Counted from the first letter of the stretch, positions 1 through 13,385 are shown. The stretch: 64,000 bases of DNA from Mactromeris polynyma (GCA_032209605.1 JASFXZ010000014.1:16449231-16513230); one strand, 5' to 3'. Numbers and translations are program-made. The notes: a model not told the origin generated them from the sequence alone.

Positions 1-89
1 GTCTACCAACTCCTGAACGTTTACTCTGAATCGAAGCTTAACTCCATATGATAGGAGATGCAATAATTACTGACTCCTTTTATATGTTT

Positions 90-1180
90 GCTTACTCATT
101 GCCTACCCTATAATATTGTTTACTTACTCATTGCCTACCCTATAATATTGTTTTGCTTACTCATTGCCTACCCTATAATATTGTTTTGCTTACTCATTGC
201 CTACCCTATAATATTGTTTACTTACTCATTGCCTACCCTATAATATTGTTTACTTACTCATTGCCTACCCTATAATATTGTTTACTTACTCATTGCCTAC
301 CCTATAATATTGTTTTGCTTACTCATTGCCTACCCTATAATATTGTTTACTTACTCATTGCCTACCCTATAATATTGTTTTGCTTACTCATTGCCTACCC
401 TATAATATTGTTTACTTACTCATTGCCTACCCTATAATATTGTTTACTTACTCATTGCCTACCCTATAATATTGTTTTGCTTACTCATTGCCTACCCTAT
501 AATATTGTTTACTTACTCATTGCCTACCCTATAATATTGTTTACTTACTCATTGCCTACCCTATAATATTGTTTTGCTTACTCATTGCCTACCCTATAAT
601 ATTGTTTACTTACTCATTGCCTACCCTATAATATTGTTTTGCTTACTCATTGCCTACCCTATAATATTGTTTACTTACTCATTGCCTACCCTATAATATT
701 GTTTTGCTTACTCATTGCCTACCCTATAATATTGTTTACTTACTCATTGCCTACCCTATAATATTGTTTTGCTTACTCATTGCCTAACACTGTGATATTG
801 TTTACTTACTCATTGCCTACCCTATAATATTGTTTACTTACTCATTGCCTACCCTATAATATTGTTTACTTACTCATTGCCTACCCTATAATATTGTTTT
901 GCTTACTCATTGCCTAACACTGTGATATTGGGTTGCTTAATAATTGCCACACCTAGTGATATTGTTTTGCTTACTGATTGCCTTACCCAGTGTGATAGTG
1001 TTTGCTGTAACTGATTTCCTTTTCCCTTGTATATTGTTTTGCTTACTGATTGCCTTACCCAGTGTGATAGTGTTTGCTGTAACTGATTTCCTTACCCTAG
1101 TATATTGTTTTGCTGACTGATTGCCTTACCCAGTGTGATATTGTTTCGCTTACTAATTGCCTTACCCTAGAACATTGTGT
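90..1180. repeat. 32/33-bp minisatellite
   Basis: Head-to-tail copies of a unit built on ACTCATTGCCTACCCTATAA run from about 90 to 960, roughly 25 copies. Two unit types intermix: a 32-bp form whose linker ends in TTTACTT and a 33-bp form ending in TTTTGCTT. From about 915 to 1180 the units are degenerate (TAACACTGTGATATTG and related). No coding content is seen. There are no unique spacers, so this is not a CRISPR array. Confidence 0.93.
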
Positions 1181-1386
1181 GTAAGCGCCTTACTCCAAGC
1201 AGCTATATGTTTAATAATGTGAGAATTAACTAGTGAATTAATGTTAAAATTACCTACATGCATAAAAAAATATAATTTGTATTCATTATTTACGTAACTT
1301 GCAGCCATTATATTCACATTTTGTATCTCAGAGTAACGAGGTTTTTTATTTTTGTTTCTAGGAAAATACATGGGACTAAACATTAC

Positions 1387-4300
1387 ATGATGAACATATT
1401 TTCATTCTTGATATTGGTTCAAGTTTTACTGATCCCTGTAAGTTTGCATCCATGTGCACCATCATGTAAACCACCAAAGAGTGTTTGCCGGATTCCAGAG
1501 CAGTCCAAAGGATGTACCCGAGATGTCAGGTTTGTTAAGAAAAAATTGAAGTTTTTGACAACTGTGAACATTGTCACAACTCTGAAATCATCATTCTTGC
1601 TTGTAGTTACAATGCATATATGCCGAACTTTGTCTAAGGTCATTCTCTTTGGGGAATATGGCCGAATTTCGGCTGCAAATTTGCCATAGAAAGGGGCAGA
1701 TTGTGGGCCTATCTACTTGTAAAAAGCTGTAAATGTGTTATTAATTTAGTTGGATTGGTGTCTATAAAAAGTCTCCCTAACTTGATTTATTACATCCCTA
1801 TTTGTAAAATCTCTACTGTCCCTTTTCTTGGAGTTCTGCATTGGTTTGCCAGAAGGGGTGGAGTAATGTACTTGATGTTTGACCTATGTTCCTTTGTTTT
1901 AATCATGTTGTATTTGCCCATTTTCAGTGCCTTGAGTGAGACAAGTGCACATTGTGGATGCCTCTGGCAATGCTATTTACAGTCTGTTGATTCAAGCATT
2001 TCAGACACAGACAAGTGTATAGTATGGGCGGTGATGGAATGTTGTAAGAGTTTGATATATACAGTACAACCTCTTCAGAGCAACACCCAAAGCAACACCC
2101 TTTGGGTCCAGATGCAGATTCCTACTGTTGTTGAGGTGTTGTTGCTCTAGAAAGGTTAAAGTAGGGGTAATTGTTTACCCCAGGGAAAATTTGACAACAA
2201 TATACAGTAAAACCTCAGTTAAAAACCACCTCAATAATGAGACCACCTCAAAATTAAGACCACAATTTTCTAGTCCACTGTCACTCACTTGCACTTTATT
2301 CAACCTCTTCAAGGGTCCCAAAGGTGGTATTATTTTTGAGGTTTTACTGTAGAAGAGAGGTTGATGCTCAAGAGAGGTTTGCTCTGGAGTGGTTGCACTG
2401 TAATTTATGATTTTATTGGTGTAATTTATTATTGTGTAGTACTTTTGATGTGCAAATAAACTCACTTGGAGTAAGCAAATATTTGAAGCTGGTGTATAAA
2501 CAGAAACATATTTCAAAGCTTATTTCCAAAATATTGAGGACTAACAATATAATTATTAAGGTTACTTTTTGTCGATGATTTGATTATTTTGGTCACATCT
2601 ACTTGGCTAGGACGTGAGTATATAATTATGATTGGTCATTTAAATTCAGCTACTTTGGATGAAGCAGAAAAGTCACGTCTCTGCAATGATCAGTCTTCTG
2701 ATGTCTCGCCATTGAACGAAGGAACTTTCATTGAAGAGAAGGTATTGTTAAGCCCTGTACCTGCACCGTTAATTGAAATAGTACGAAACATTCTGAGAAT
2801 GGCTAGAAGACCCAAGTATACGAAAAGACATGAAATAGCTAAATCGAGGAAGCGAAGTGGCGTTTCTATTGGCATACCAAATAGGAGCCAAAAGGTCAAC
2901 AATCGTGGTAAGTTACCTCATATGCTGGACTACTAATCAATTTGATTTTTTTCTTTGAATTTATTGGAGCAGACGACATTTTGCAATAATATTAATGGTA
3001 GGTCAATATAAATATATTTAAATTTGCTAGAATACAAAGTAGGCCTGGCTGAAATGACTTTTTTATTTATTTATTTTCTCAGAATTTTTGTGTATGTCAG
3101 TTACAATAGGTTTGCAAGGCCACTTTTCTATGTCTAACATGCCATGAAAGATGATCATCAAGCAATTGATCTATTATGGCTATGTTAAATTCACAATTGT
3201 TCCGTACCACTGTAGTCACTTTCATTACATTATGAATTAGAATTAACTTATTTATTTTACATTGATTGTAAAACAAGTTCTTACAACTTATACTACTCAT
3301 TCTTGATGACTGCTTCCTGGCTACCAACCAGTACTCACACCAAATTCAGGGATTTTGAAGTTTGTGATCTAACCCCGCTCATCGCAGGGCTCGAACTCAC
3401 AACCTTCGGATCAGGAGCCACTGCGCCTCTCCTATTCATAAACATTATGAATTGGCATCAACTCTTCAATTTTTGTGCTTTCTTTCATAGTTGGGTTGTT
3501 GATGCTGCTATATGAATCCACAATATTTCTAACTCAAAATCAAAATCTGTTGGGTTTGTCTTGCCATAATTAAAGGGTACTGCTAATCAGAGGTGGCATT
3601 TTAGCAAAGCTTTGACTGAGTATTATTGTATTGACAGACAGCGTAACCATGGTTGAAGGAGGGAATGTTCCAGTCCTTAATATCCGACGGCCACCTAAAC
3701 CCCCTGCAGTTAACCTAATTGAGCCGAAGCCCCCTGCAGGAAACTTCAAGGTTCAAGGACAAGCAGGAGGGAATTCCAAGGCTTCAAATTCATTAGACGG
3801 ACAAGTTATCATTGGAAAACTTGAAAAATATGAGGATAGCCAAGTCAGTAAGTTGAAAGTTACAGTAAACAAAAGTCTTAAAAAGTATCTAGCGCACAGA
3901 TAGATTAGTACATGAGAACTAATTGTCAGGAATTGAAGAAAGTCAACTTCTTCATTCACACAGAATGCAATATTTCTGGATTTCTTTAATATTTTGCACT
4001 AGGAGAGCACTGTCCATTTTTTTAAAAAGTATTGTGGTATACCATGCGCCAGAAGATACTTTTTTTGCTGTCTTGTGTGTTCCAAATTCACCTGAAGGAC
4101 ATCCAACATTTCTATTGTACAAAAATGCAGTTAATGTCTTCCTTACTGAAATATTAAATGTCATTTTGTTTTGAATGGTTTGCCTGTGTGCTTCTTAAAT
4201 GCTTGTTTCTCTGATTCCGTCTATCTTCAAAGACTATGTAACAGAAAGCTACACAGAAGCACTGATTTTTTTGTTAATTTTACTGCCGAATATAGGCTGT

Positions 4301-7300
4301 TTCCCCTTATCAAAAAGTGTCAATTTTCCCCAAAAAATCTTCATTTTTTTCCAATTTTTTGTTCATGTTACACCCATTGTGCTTGGCCTTCCTACACAGT
4401 CTGTACTTATGTTACAAATGCTCATTTAACATTTTGATGCAATTATTATTTTGCTCTTTACAGATCTTACTCCAGAAATACCATCTGTTCAGAAAAGTGT
4501 TGCCACTAGCAAGATACGTGTCCAACGACCTACTGTGCAGCTTGGTAAATATCACATAGTCACCCTTTCTTTGAGCGACTTAATTTCCGCATTAGTAAAA
4601 CTTGTAATTGAACAACAGTCTTAACTAGACTGAAAATATATTTTCCATTAGTGTTGGGTTTATACACCTGGAATAGCCCTTAGACCAACAGACAAATATT
4701 GTAACGCATTGTTAAAATCTTGGCCTTGGATTCCAATCAGTACTGAAAATATCCTAGGCTGAGAATGAGTGGTGATAAATGTATCAATATTGAGTGTTGG
4801 TTGCCATCACCTCATCATACTAATTTGCATTAATTTTGACCAATCAAATGTTGTCCTCGAAGCGGGCTTTTTAAATCTGACCAATCATATTTTCACCCAA
4901 GAGGCACCAAATGGGGTTTTGTTCATCCAAGAGGCACCAAACGGGTTTTGTTTATCCAATAGGCACCAAACGGGATTTTCTTAAGATGTGCGTTTGTTAG
5001 CAGTTCGAATTTTGCCGAAAGTAGTTAATTATTTATGCATAAAATGACCCTGATAAGACAGGTCCATGATTATAGTATAGATATAGATCCGAGTTAATTT
5101 TTGTAAGGATTCATTTTTCAACATGTTGCAAAAAACATTATTGTAGAAGACAATTCATTTTATCTATGCCGTTTATCTTTTTTAAAGATATTTCTTTTTT
5201 CCAGATCCAAAACTTAATGTATCAGCTGTTGCCGAGGTAACTATTTTTACAGAATAATATTGATAAGAAGATGCTGAATTTCAACTAACTTATTCAAGAA
5301 GATGACTTTCAAGAGTAGACAATAACAGCTATTGCGCTGAAATTACAAACCCACCAATTTGCTGACAAACAAATCTGAAACAATAAATGATGTCAATTCT
5401 TCAAATATTTTACTATTTACAAGAATTTTTTTGGACTATCCATATAAATATGAGTACGGCCATGACAAAACCTGTATTAGTGATGTCGGTTATCACGTCG
5501 AGTATTTCCCAATCAAAGCACTGACGTTACAAGACTAAGCGCTTAGTCCAAAGATATTTTGGAGGCTTAATTGTATTGCATGCTTAGTTTTTTACCTATT
5601 TGAAGAGCAGAAGATTTATTTTAAAAATTATATGTATATAATTATAAGTTTTCTGATGCGACATTATATCATTTTGTAGCTTACCTTTGCATCTTGTTCT
5701 TAATATTGGAATTGACATAAAAAAGGTAGACATCTGATTTAATACTTTTGGTATTAAATGAAAGTTGAAACATACGTAGAAAATGTAAAACCCTGAAAAC
5801 GGACTTTTTGGTCAAGTAATACAGGTTTTGTCATGAGGAAGCTCATGTATTTTCATGTTATTTTCAGATTACTTGCACTAGCATATTGTTTATTTCACTG
5901 AATTTTCTTGAAAGTATAATTATGTCAGTCTGTAAGCAACTATTGAAAAAAACCTGGTTTCATTGCAATATTAGATTAGCTAGTTAAACTCAAAATCACG
6001 ATATTAGAATTCTGTTGAGCAAAACAAAATGCTACATTGTCTGCCAAAATCATGTATCTTACATTTCATGCTGTCTCAGCCATTTCGTAACTGGATGGAT
6101 TTCAAGATTCCTGCCGATCAGTTTAAGTTGATCGTCTTTGCAATCATTCTTCTACTTAACATTCTAGTTGTGTTGGTCCTTATCTTCTGTCGGGTGAGTG
6201 AAATTATCTGATTGGTCGAAATTGTACGAATATTAGTTTTAATCCATTTTAAGTAAATGTATAACTTTCTACAATTTTTTGTGCCCCCACACAAGAGTGC
6301 GGGCATTTATATTTACCCTTGTCTGTTAGTCAGTCTGTCTGGGCAAACATTAAGGGTTAACTGGTTACTGACATTATGATTAGGGGCTTATTTGTTATGT
6401 TTGCTATTAGATGACCTCATAAAACAGCCTGCGTATGAGCTATTTTGTAAAGAAGGGAAAACCTGCTAAACCATAAATGTTTGAATGTCCGTCTGTCCCA
6501 ATAATCTTGTGTCGTTCATATCTCCTGAAATCTTCAAACTTTATAGGAATGTACATCAACATGAGAAATTGTGCATTTGGGGTTTAGTGTCCCTCTGCAC
6601 CAAAGGAATATAGAGTAATTGGTATTGAATAAATGATAAAGTCGGGGCACCTGTGTCCTAGGGACATATTTCTATTTTATTAAAATATATGCTATGGTGG
6701 ATATTTTTTGCACAAGGTAGTGTTTATTTGCTCTAGTGTCGCCCCTATTTAAAAGGGGCATCCATTTCTCAGACTAAAGAGACATTTTCTTCCTGGGCCC
6801 ATTTAACTTCTCATTCCTATCCATTTTAACTAGTGGATGGCTCACTAACTGACCATATTGGGATTCGAACCTGTGACATCCCTCTCCAAAAGCTTGAAAA
6901 GCCCATAGCATCAGTGTATATAGACACACCTACTTGTTAATTAGTACTAATAAGCTGGAAATAGTAGCAGTTTTACTGATAGGCAGTTTATATTATTTAA
7001 TATACACATATTATTATATATTATCATAGGACACATTCGTCTGTTTTGAGCTTACCATAAGCTCAAGTTGCTTATGTTGACCCTTCTGATTAGCTCAGTC
7101 GTTAGAGCATTCAAGGTGTGTTTTGTCTGTGATAAATTGACTGAAGATGATATTACATCTATAGTATTTTGTCTGCCACCTCTGATTTATGTTGGGAAGT
7201 GGCCAGTTGCTTGAGGTAGAACAGTTTAGTACTGGTTGGTAACCCTGGAGGAACATTGCTTAGGTCATCTCATAGTAATAACTGAAATACTGTTGAAAAA

Positions 7301-10300
7301 AAAGCATAAAATTCAAACACGGCATTATGTACCTTATATTACTGTACTAGAACAATGAGTCACGTGAAACAGAGAAAAAGGATTCAAGACCAATGGGAGA
7401 TTTAAATCTGAGTGTATACAAGGGGCCGTCATCAGAGGATCCTCTGCCTGAGAACCCGCCAAAGGCCGATGGGTAAGTAAAATATTGCAAATTTATACTT
7501 TCTTATACTGAAGCTGTGTGTGACAAATTTATGAATATTTAAACAGGTTGGGTTTGAATTCAAATTGGCACTTTTGCCTATATGCGAACTACTCAAAAAC
7601 ATGAATGTATTCAATCAATGTTTTAATTTGCCTGTTAGCATTTTTTTAACATGTTCATTTAAGAATTGTACAAAATGGTGATGAAAAATGAATCACCCTC
7701 TCTGTATATTTTAAATTGCAGAGGTTGGAATTTGCTTGTCAATAAGTGCAAACAAACAATTCAGGAACGGAGGGACAAGAAACGACGAGAAGAGCATCCT
7801 TTCCTCTTTATGGAAGAGCTTAATGGGGAGGATTTCTCAGAGGGCCAAAAGCAATATTCTGATGTACTTGTAACTATCCAGTTAGCTATTGTTACCATAG
7901 ATAACATTGTCTGACCCTTAGATCTACATATGCATTGCCTTAAATAGCCAAAAAGATTCATTAAAAAAAATTAAACTGGCAAAATTGCATTCTGAAACAC
8001 TGGGTTTAGTTTATAATGCTTTTTTTACAAAAAGTTACTGGGGCTTATTATTGGAGCACTTTGTGAGTAATTGGGTTCCAGTATAAAAATTAGGGAATCA
8101 AAGAGGATTAGTGGATAAGGTGTTGGCTGCTTAACCCAAAGGTTATAAGTTCAAATCTATAAATATTATATAATTTATAAGGACATTATCATGCCTTCTG
8201 ATAAGAACTCAGTGCCTGGATTTCTCAAGAAGCTTACATTGGTGTGACTTATAAGCATTAAATGTTTTTTTTATCACATTTGAGCACCTAACACGATGGG
8301 TAAAATTAATCACCAAAGTCTGAAAAGCGCACTCGGCTCATTCATATGAGCACACAACTGCCAATTTGGAGGTTGTCGGTTTGAGCTCCGTCTGAGGCAT
8401 ATGTTCCCCCTAACTTAAAAACATAATTCTTTTTGCAGACAAGCTCACCGTATGTTAATACTGGATTTCATCGAACATCACAACGATCTTCACAGAAGAC
8501 TTCCCGTGGAATATATGAAAGTATAGATGAAGATCCTTCGTATTATCTCGACAGTACTTATGAAGAACCTTTACTTCCAACACTTCGTGGAAAACGTCAA
8601 CCATATAGGTATTGTACACCCTAAGGATTTTTCCTGACTGAAAAGGCATTTCGTCTCATAGCCCAGTCAGACACAGGTCACATGATTTGCGAAATATTTT
8701 GAATGAAAATTGTGGAGGTAGGATGATCTGTCATTTGTGAAAAAAATGTCATCCACACCTTGGCTGTTTAGAATGGTATATGTTGTGAAGTTGCAAGCCT
8801 GTTTTGTATTAAGTAAACTATGGTCGTAATTAGACAAATGTTTTTATTGAAAATGTAAAATTATGTCAACCTGTTTTTATTTTCAACATCTGCAGAGCAA
8901 CACCATTTGGGAGATGCACATTTTGGCCATTGTTGTGGGGTTGTTGTTCTAAAGATATTGATTTGGTATTTACTTAACAGTGGGAAAATAGATAAAGTTG
9001 GTGAAGAAAGGGCCACACTAGAGAGGTTTCGCTATGTATGAGACATGGGCAGGACTATGAGCATATTGATGTTGTTGTTATAGAAAGGTTGTTGCTCAAA
9101 GAGGGCCACTGTGGAGAGGTTTTACTACTTATGAAAAATTGGCAGGACTACGAGCATATTAATGTTAAACAGTTGTTAAAGAGGTTGTTGTTCCAGAAAG
9201 GGTCACTCTGGAGGGGTTGCATGATATTTTCTCTTTCATTGTAAATAGGCCATATAGAACATTGAAATAGTCTGTTTCAAGTACCTGTGATATTTCCTAT
9301 AAATTATGAGCTGACATGACTGCTGGTTACGTTCTTTGATGTTCTCCTATTGGAGCAACCATTGAATAAATATGAAGCCATATGTAGAAGAGCTGAAGAA
9401 CAGGAACCAAATTCTTAATTGACTTGTTCTTGCTTACCATTAGTTTCTGTGTACACCTTTGTATTTCATGTTTTTATTATAGTTAAACCTCTTAAGAGTT
9501 GTCTTCTCTTGAGCAGCAACCTCTTTTTAATAACATTATCCATTTTTCAGAAGTAAGAATTTTCAATTAAGATAACCTATCTATAGCAACCACTTCTCAA
9601 CAACAAGCAAAATCTGCAGCTCCCAAAGGGTGTTACTCTTTGGAGGTTGCATTGTGATGTGCTGATAGAAAATTCATTCAATGATATGATGGCATTTCTT
9701 GACAACAACTTCTCTGTGTGTTACCAGTAAATGAATAAAAACAACATATTGATTTTATTTTTTTCAGTTTTAAATCGGACCAAGGCAGTGAGGATTCCTC
9801 GCCAACAAAATATTTCCCGCGAGATCAGGACGAAAAGAATAAGTCAATCTCATTTGCTCTCCCAGCTGGTACTTTTATAACATTGCAAGACCGAGTAGGT
9901 ACATGATGCATTTGAATTATTTGTCCTTGAATTTTATGCCCCCACTCTTAAAGGGGGTGGGGGCATTTAGATTTATTTTTGTCTGCAGAGAATGTGTAGT
10001 GTGTTTGTCACAAACAGTGAATGTTTTGTGAGCCGTAGGCTTTTTTTTATTATAATCAGACTTGGTTTTTTTTCAGCTAGGTCCAAAATTCTGAATGTTG
10101 GTCATTTAAAAGGAGCTTGACTTGTTTTGTAAATAATTGTAAAGGATGGACTAGCTATTTTTGTGTAATCCCAGGCTTATCTGATTAATTCCTTGCTATC
10201 ACATTCACTCAATATTGCCTGTAACTTAAGGATTTGGAATAATATGAATTGAACAATATAATTTAACACTTATTGTGATAAAATGTTAGGTTAACAGAAT

Positions 10301-11367
10301 TCTGATAAAAAAAAGTGGTGTTTATAAAAGATAAGGCCATAATAAAATATTTGCTAAATTGTTGTCTATTTTTTTTATCTGAAAATTAATTTTAATGTCT
10401 CTGACTTAGGATTGTGAGGACCTATTATCATTTTTGGGTAAACTTAGAATGTTTAATAGCATCAAAAATGGGGCTGGCATAGATATAGGGATTGGCAGGG
10501 AAGGCAACATAGAAATTTAATTTATTTTGGTCTAACAGTGGAACTCGTTTAAGCTTTGGCTACTGCTGTCAATTGTAAAAATCTTTTAAAACTATTGACA
10601 CTCATTTACAAGCACTTTAAATGTTTCTCAGCAAATATCCATATCAATCAATAGCACCATTATAAAATAGTGTATATTATTAAATTTTTGCTGTCAATTT
10701 GATTCTTTCCACCGTAATGATTATGTCATAAAGTAACAACATAAATAAATATAATAATGCAGCAGTGAATTGTTTTGGTTAATTTTACTGATAAATATAT
10801 AGGCTGTAACGTGTTTCCCCTTACCAAAAAGTGTCCATTTTCCCCTAAAAATCCTAATTTTTCCCCTTCTGACTGAATTTCTTTTTTATTAAGTCAGGTT
10901 TTTGTGTATCATTAACCTTTTACAAAAGCTAGACTTTTGCCTTGAATCTTTGCTCTTACATCACCTCATTTATATAACAAACACCAGCCAAGGCTGAAAA
11001 GTTATTTTTAATAGCAAAACAACCATTACCTTATTTTCCCAAATTTAGCATATATTGTGACTATTTTCCCAATTGAAAAGTCACAGGCAGTAAAATAATT
11101 TAAAAAAAAAATCACTGTGCAGTTATTGAAATGATTCTTTTTTAGTGTAGAATTGTCGAAACATTTTCTACAAAAATCAATATTTACATTATTTTTTAAG
11201 AATTTCCAACCAACTGAAGACATACTGTGAAAAGTTGGTTTGATCCTCTGAAGAATTTAAGATTTTAAAATGTTCTTGTTTCAGATGGTGGCGTCGCCGG
11301 TGAAGAGGAGGAAAAAGAAAATGGCAGGGGGACTCCTAATGCCAGCCAGGATGGGGCTGAGCCGTAA
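1387..11367 (+). CDS. Uncharacterised type I single-pass membrane protein (12 exons, 533 aa)
   Basis: I do not recognise this gene. Exons: 1387-1529, 1928-2043, 2650-2907, 3638-3847, 4464-4544, 5205-5236, 6080-6193, 7351-7472, 7722-7863, 8439-8608, 9768-9898, 11285-11367. Every intron is GT-AG and every phase matches, giving 533 codons and TAA. Residues 1-20 form a signal peptide (MMNIFSFLILVQVLLIPVSL). The next 70 residues hold about ten cysteines, including a CGCLWQC cluster. A basic stretch and a Pro-rich, low-complexity region follow. Exon 7 encodes one hydrophobic segment at about residues 297-317 (IVFAIILLLNILVVLVLIFC). The 215-residue cytoplasmic tail is charged, with KKRREE, tyrosine-containing motifs such as IYESIDED and SPYVNTGF, and an acidic end. 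The first exon stays open upstream to an acceptor-like CTAG at 1360, so a 5' exon may be missing. A receptor or adhesion role is only a guess. Confidence 0.8.
2060..2402. mobile_element. MITE, TACAGTACAACCTC family, interrupted by another MITE
   Basis: The outer element starts TACAGTACAACCTCTTCAGA and ends GAGTGGTTGCACTGTA, so the ends are inverted and flanked by TA. The body carries the GAGCAACACC / TTGCTCT motifs that recur in other copies in this window. It lies in intron 2 of the membrane-protein gene. CAGT-type ends on a TA target suggest a pogo/Tigger-like Tc1-mariner derivative, which is inference. Residues 2203-2351 are a different, later MITE. Confidence 0.75.
2203..2351. mobile_element. 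MITE, TACAGTAAAACCTC family (nested)
   Basis: A 149-bp palindromic element with terminal TACAGTAAAACCTC and GAGGTTTTACTGTA. Internally it has complementary tracts of the AAGACCACCTC / GAGGTGGTCTT type. Many copies of this family occur in the window. It has no coding capacity. Confidence 0.82.
3317..3432 (-). mobile_element. tRNA-derived SINE fragment
   Basis: On the minus strand this reads as a tRNA-like head with a box-B motif GTTCGAGCCC, followed by a body ending GTACTGGTTGGTAGCC. A related copy lies at about 47637-47745, also on the minus strand. It sits in intron 3 of the membrane-protein gene. Confidence 0.6.
7083..7320 (+). mobile_element. tRNA-derived SINE (shared-body family)
   Basis: A box-A-like TAGCTCAGTCGTTAGAGCAT starts the element. 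The body contains TGTTGGGAAGTGGCCAGTTG and TTAGTACTGGTTGGTAACC and ends ACTGAAATACTGTTGAAAAA. The same body, in the same order, recurs at 23670-23936 (minus), 26868-27140 (plus) and 29762-29930 (minus). That fits a dispersed Pol III retroposon family. Confidence 0.72.
8095..8405 (+). mobile_element. Two tRNA-like SINE heads in tandem
   Basis: Two separate tRNA-like segments lie in intron 9 of the membrane-protein gene. One is at about 8100-8157 (TAGTGGATAAGGTG then GGTTATAAGTTCAAATC). The other is at about 8328-8400 (GCGCACTCGGCTCATTCATA then GGTTTGAGCTCC). Neither folds into a full tRNA by eye, so both are called SINE-derived. Confidence 0.45.
9479..9656. mobile_element. MITE, GAGCAACAAC family
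   Basis: It begins TATAGTTAAACCTC and ends GGAGGTTGCATTGTGA, with internal GAGCAGCAACCTC and GGGTGTTACTCTTTGG. This is the same family as the outer element at 2060-2402 and the copies at 28124, 26327 and 32175. It lies in intron 10 of the membrane-protein gene. Confidence 0.55.
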
Positions 11368-13385
11368 ATAATCCATCAAGCAGTATTTAGCAGTATCCCG
11401 ACCTATGGACATTTGAAACCTATGAAAATTTAATCAAATCCAGTGTTATCATATCTTTGGCCATGCCAAGTGAACTACTAATGAATTAAGTCGATCTAAT
11501 GTTTAGCGACTGTAAAATGTTTTTAAATTGAACTTAAAACATCTATACTGAAGAAGGACAAATGTCACATTTATGTTACACATTTTATTTCCTTTTATTT
11601 ATTTCTTCATGTTGGAATAATAGCTTTAAATCATACTTAGTTTGTTGCTTTTCAATTTGAGTTACATTATCTAAGAAGCAGTAACTTTTTGACTGTGAAC
11701 CATGCTTGTTAGAACTTGTTGCTAAATAAATGGTTGCTATGGAAACAGTATCTAACTGTAAAGGCCACCTTGTGCTAAATTCAAATTTCAGAACTTGGAG
11801 ATCTCCTTGGAATTTAAGACCACTTCATTAATTAGACCATACCTTTATGGACCAATAATTCATTTTTCTTCTATATTTTAACTTGATGATCAGACAACCT
11901 CACTACTAAGACCAACTGTCTTCAGAACTGATGGTGGTCTCATTGTTGAGGTTGCATTGTACATGTACTTGAATATGTGGTCTGTCACCAAATTATAGCC
12001 AATGCAAGATTACACGATTATCGGAATAGTAATTTGAATGTTTGCAAATGACCATACTCGTAGTTAAAATAAATATTTGGCTATTAATTAAATTAATTGC
12101 CATCCGTGAGAGATCCGTCTATAAAAGATCCCTTTTGTGTGACAAATTATTTAAATTGCTTATAATTGCTATAAGATTTATACTGTCAAAATACTGTAAT
12201 TATTTGATTACACTTAATTATACCTTTGGATGTCTACAACTATTATGGGTAACCAAATTAACATAATGTTGCATACAAATTTAAGATAATTGTAGGAATT
12301 AAATCCCATACACATTCAATCTGCTTGAATAAACTACAGTTAAACCTCACTTAAAGACCACTTTGATAATAAGATAAGTCGGTTTACCAGACCAACAAAT
12401 CAGTTTTTCACTGCTTAGTTGCAATATGTTGATTTCTTATCAAACTAAAAAAATATATCAGGAACCTTGGGTGAACTCTGATTTCATATCTTAAACAGAT
12501 AGGGTTGATGAAACAACAGCACAGATTCTACATAATGTAGTCAATATTAAGCACAGGAGATTTAAGGGAGAAAACTCTAGAAGGGATCAAGGGAGAGAAC
12601 TCGTGAAATCTCCTCTGATATCAAGTATGTTGGGCGTGAGCAGCAGAGGTAATAGGTGTAAGGCACTCACTGCCTTGTCTGTATACTGATTGCTGTGTAA
12701 GCGACACATTCTAGCGACACATTCTAGACTCCAGACCCATCAGTCTGCATGTTGTGTATTCTTAATTAGACCGGTTATTACCATGACATAAACATACAGT
12801 GGAACCACTCTACAGAGCAACACCCTGTGAGAGATGAACATTCTGCTGTTGTTGGAGAGGACGTTGTTCTAAAGAGGGAGAATAGTATATAATAATTGCT
12901 GTATTTTAGAATTATAGCAACAAAAATAATGTTCGGTTATTGAGGCAGGTGTTGACTGGATACCATTGGCAACATACACCCTAGGACTAGGTCCTGATGC
13001 CACAAGAGAGGAGTTTTCTCAGTTTCATCCAAAACTCTGGAGGCTAGTACTTTTAAAGCATTTATTTTATCAAAATTATCACTGTCAAATACGGTAATGC
13101 TAGCTTAAGAAGAATAGATAAATTTACATCTAAACAATACATAGTACTAACAGTAATTCTGCACTTGCTATTATTAAATCCATTTCAGTGACTTCACCCC
13201 ATCACCATTGCTCAATGTTATACGTACACTCATTAGAGACATGTTCAGTATCTGTTTCAATTGTTTAATATATTATTCTCTTAGTATAATGATGCATTTC
13301 TATTTCGCGTCAGGCCCGTAACCTCCAAACAGCTAAATAAAACCATCTTCCCTCAACCTACACAAATAATAAAGTCATTACTAAC
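11368..13385. other. Intergenic stretch with MITE fragments
   Basis: I see no credible coding exon here. About 11800-11960 is a degraded copy of the GAGGTGGTCTT MITE family ending GAGGTTGCATTGTA. 12339-12400 and 12797-12880 are 5' fragments of the TACAGTTAAACCTC and TACAGTGGAACC types. The rest is AT-rich. TTTATT at 13061-13066 (AATAAA on minus) could serve the neighbouring minus-strand 14-3-3 gene. Confidence 0.5.
11725..11730 (+). terminator. Putative poly(A) signal of the 12-exon gene
   Basis: AATAAA lies about 360 bases after the TAA stop at 11365-11367. It is a clear candidate cleavage signal in the 3' untranslated region. The site is chosen by position only. Confidence 0.4.

Noticed and set aside
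90..960. Regular 32/33-bp repeats resembling a CRISPR array
   Set aside because: There are no unique spacers and units are contiguous. The surrounding DNA is intron-containing eukaryotic sequence.
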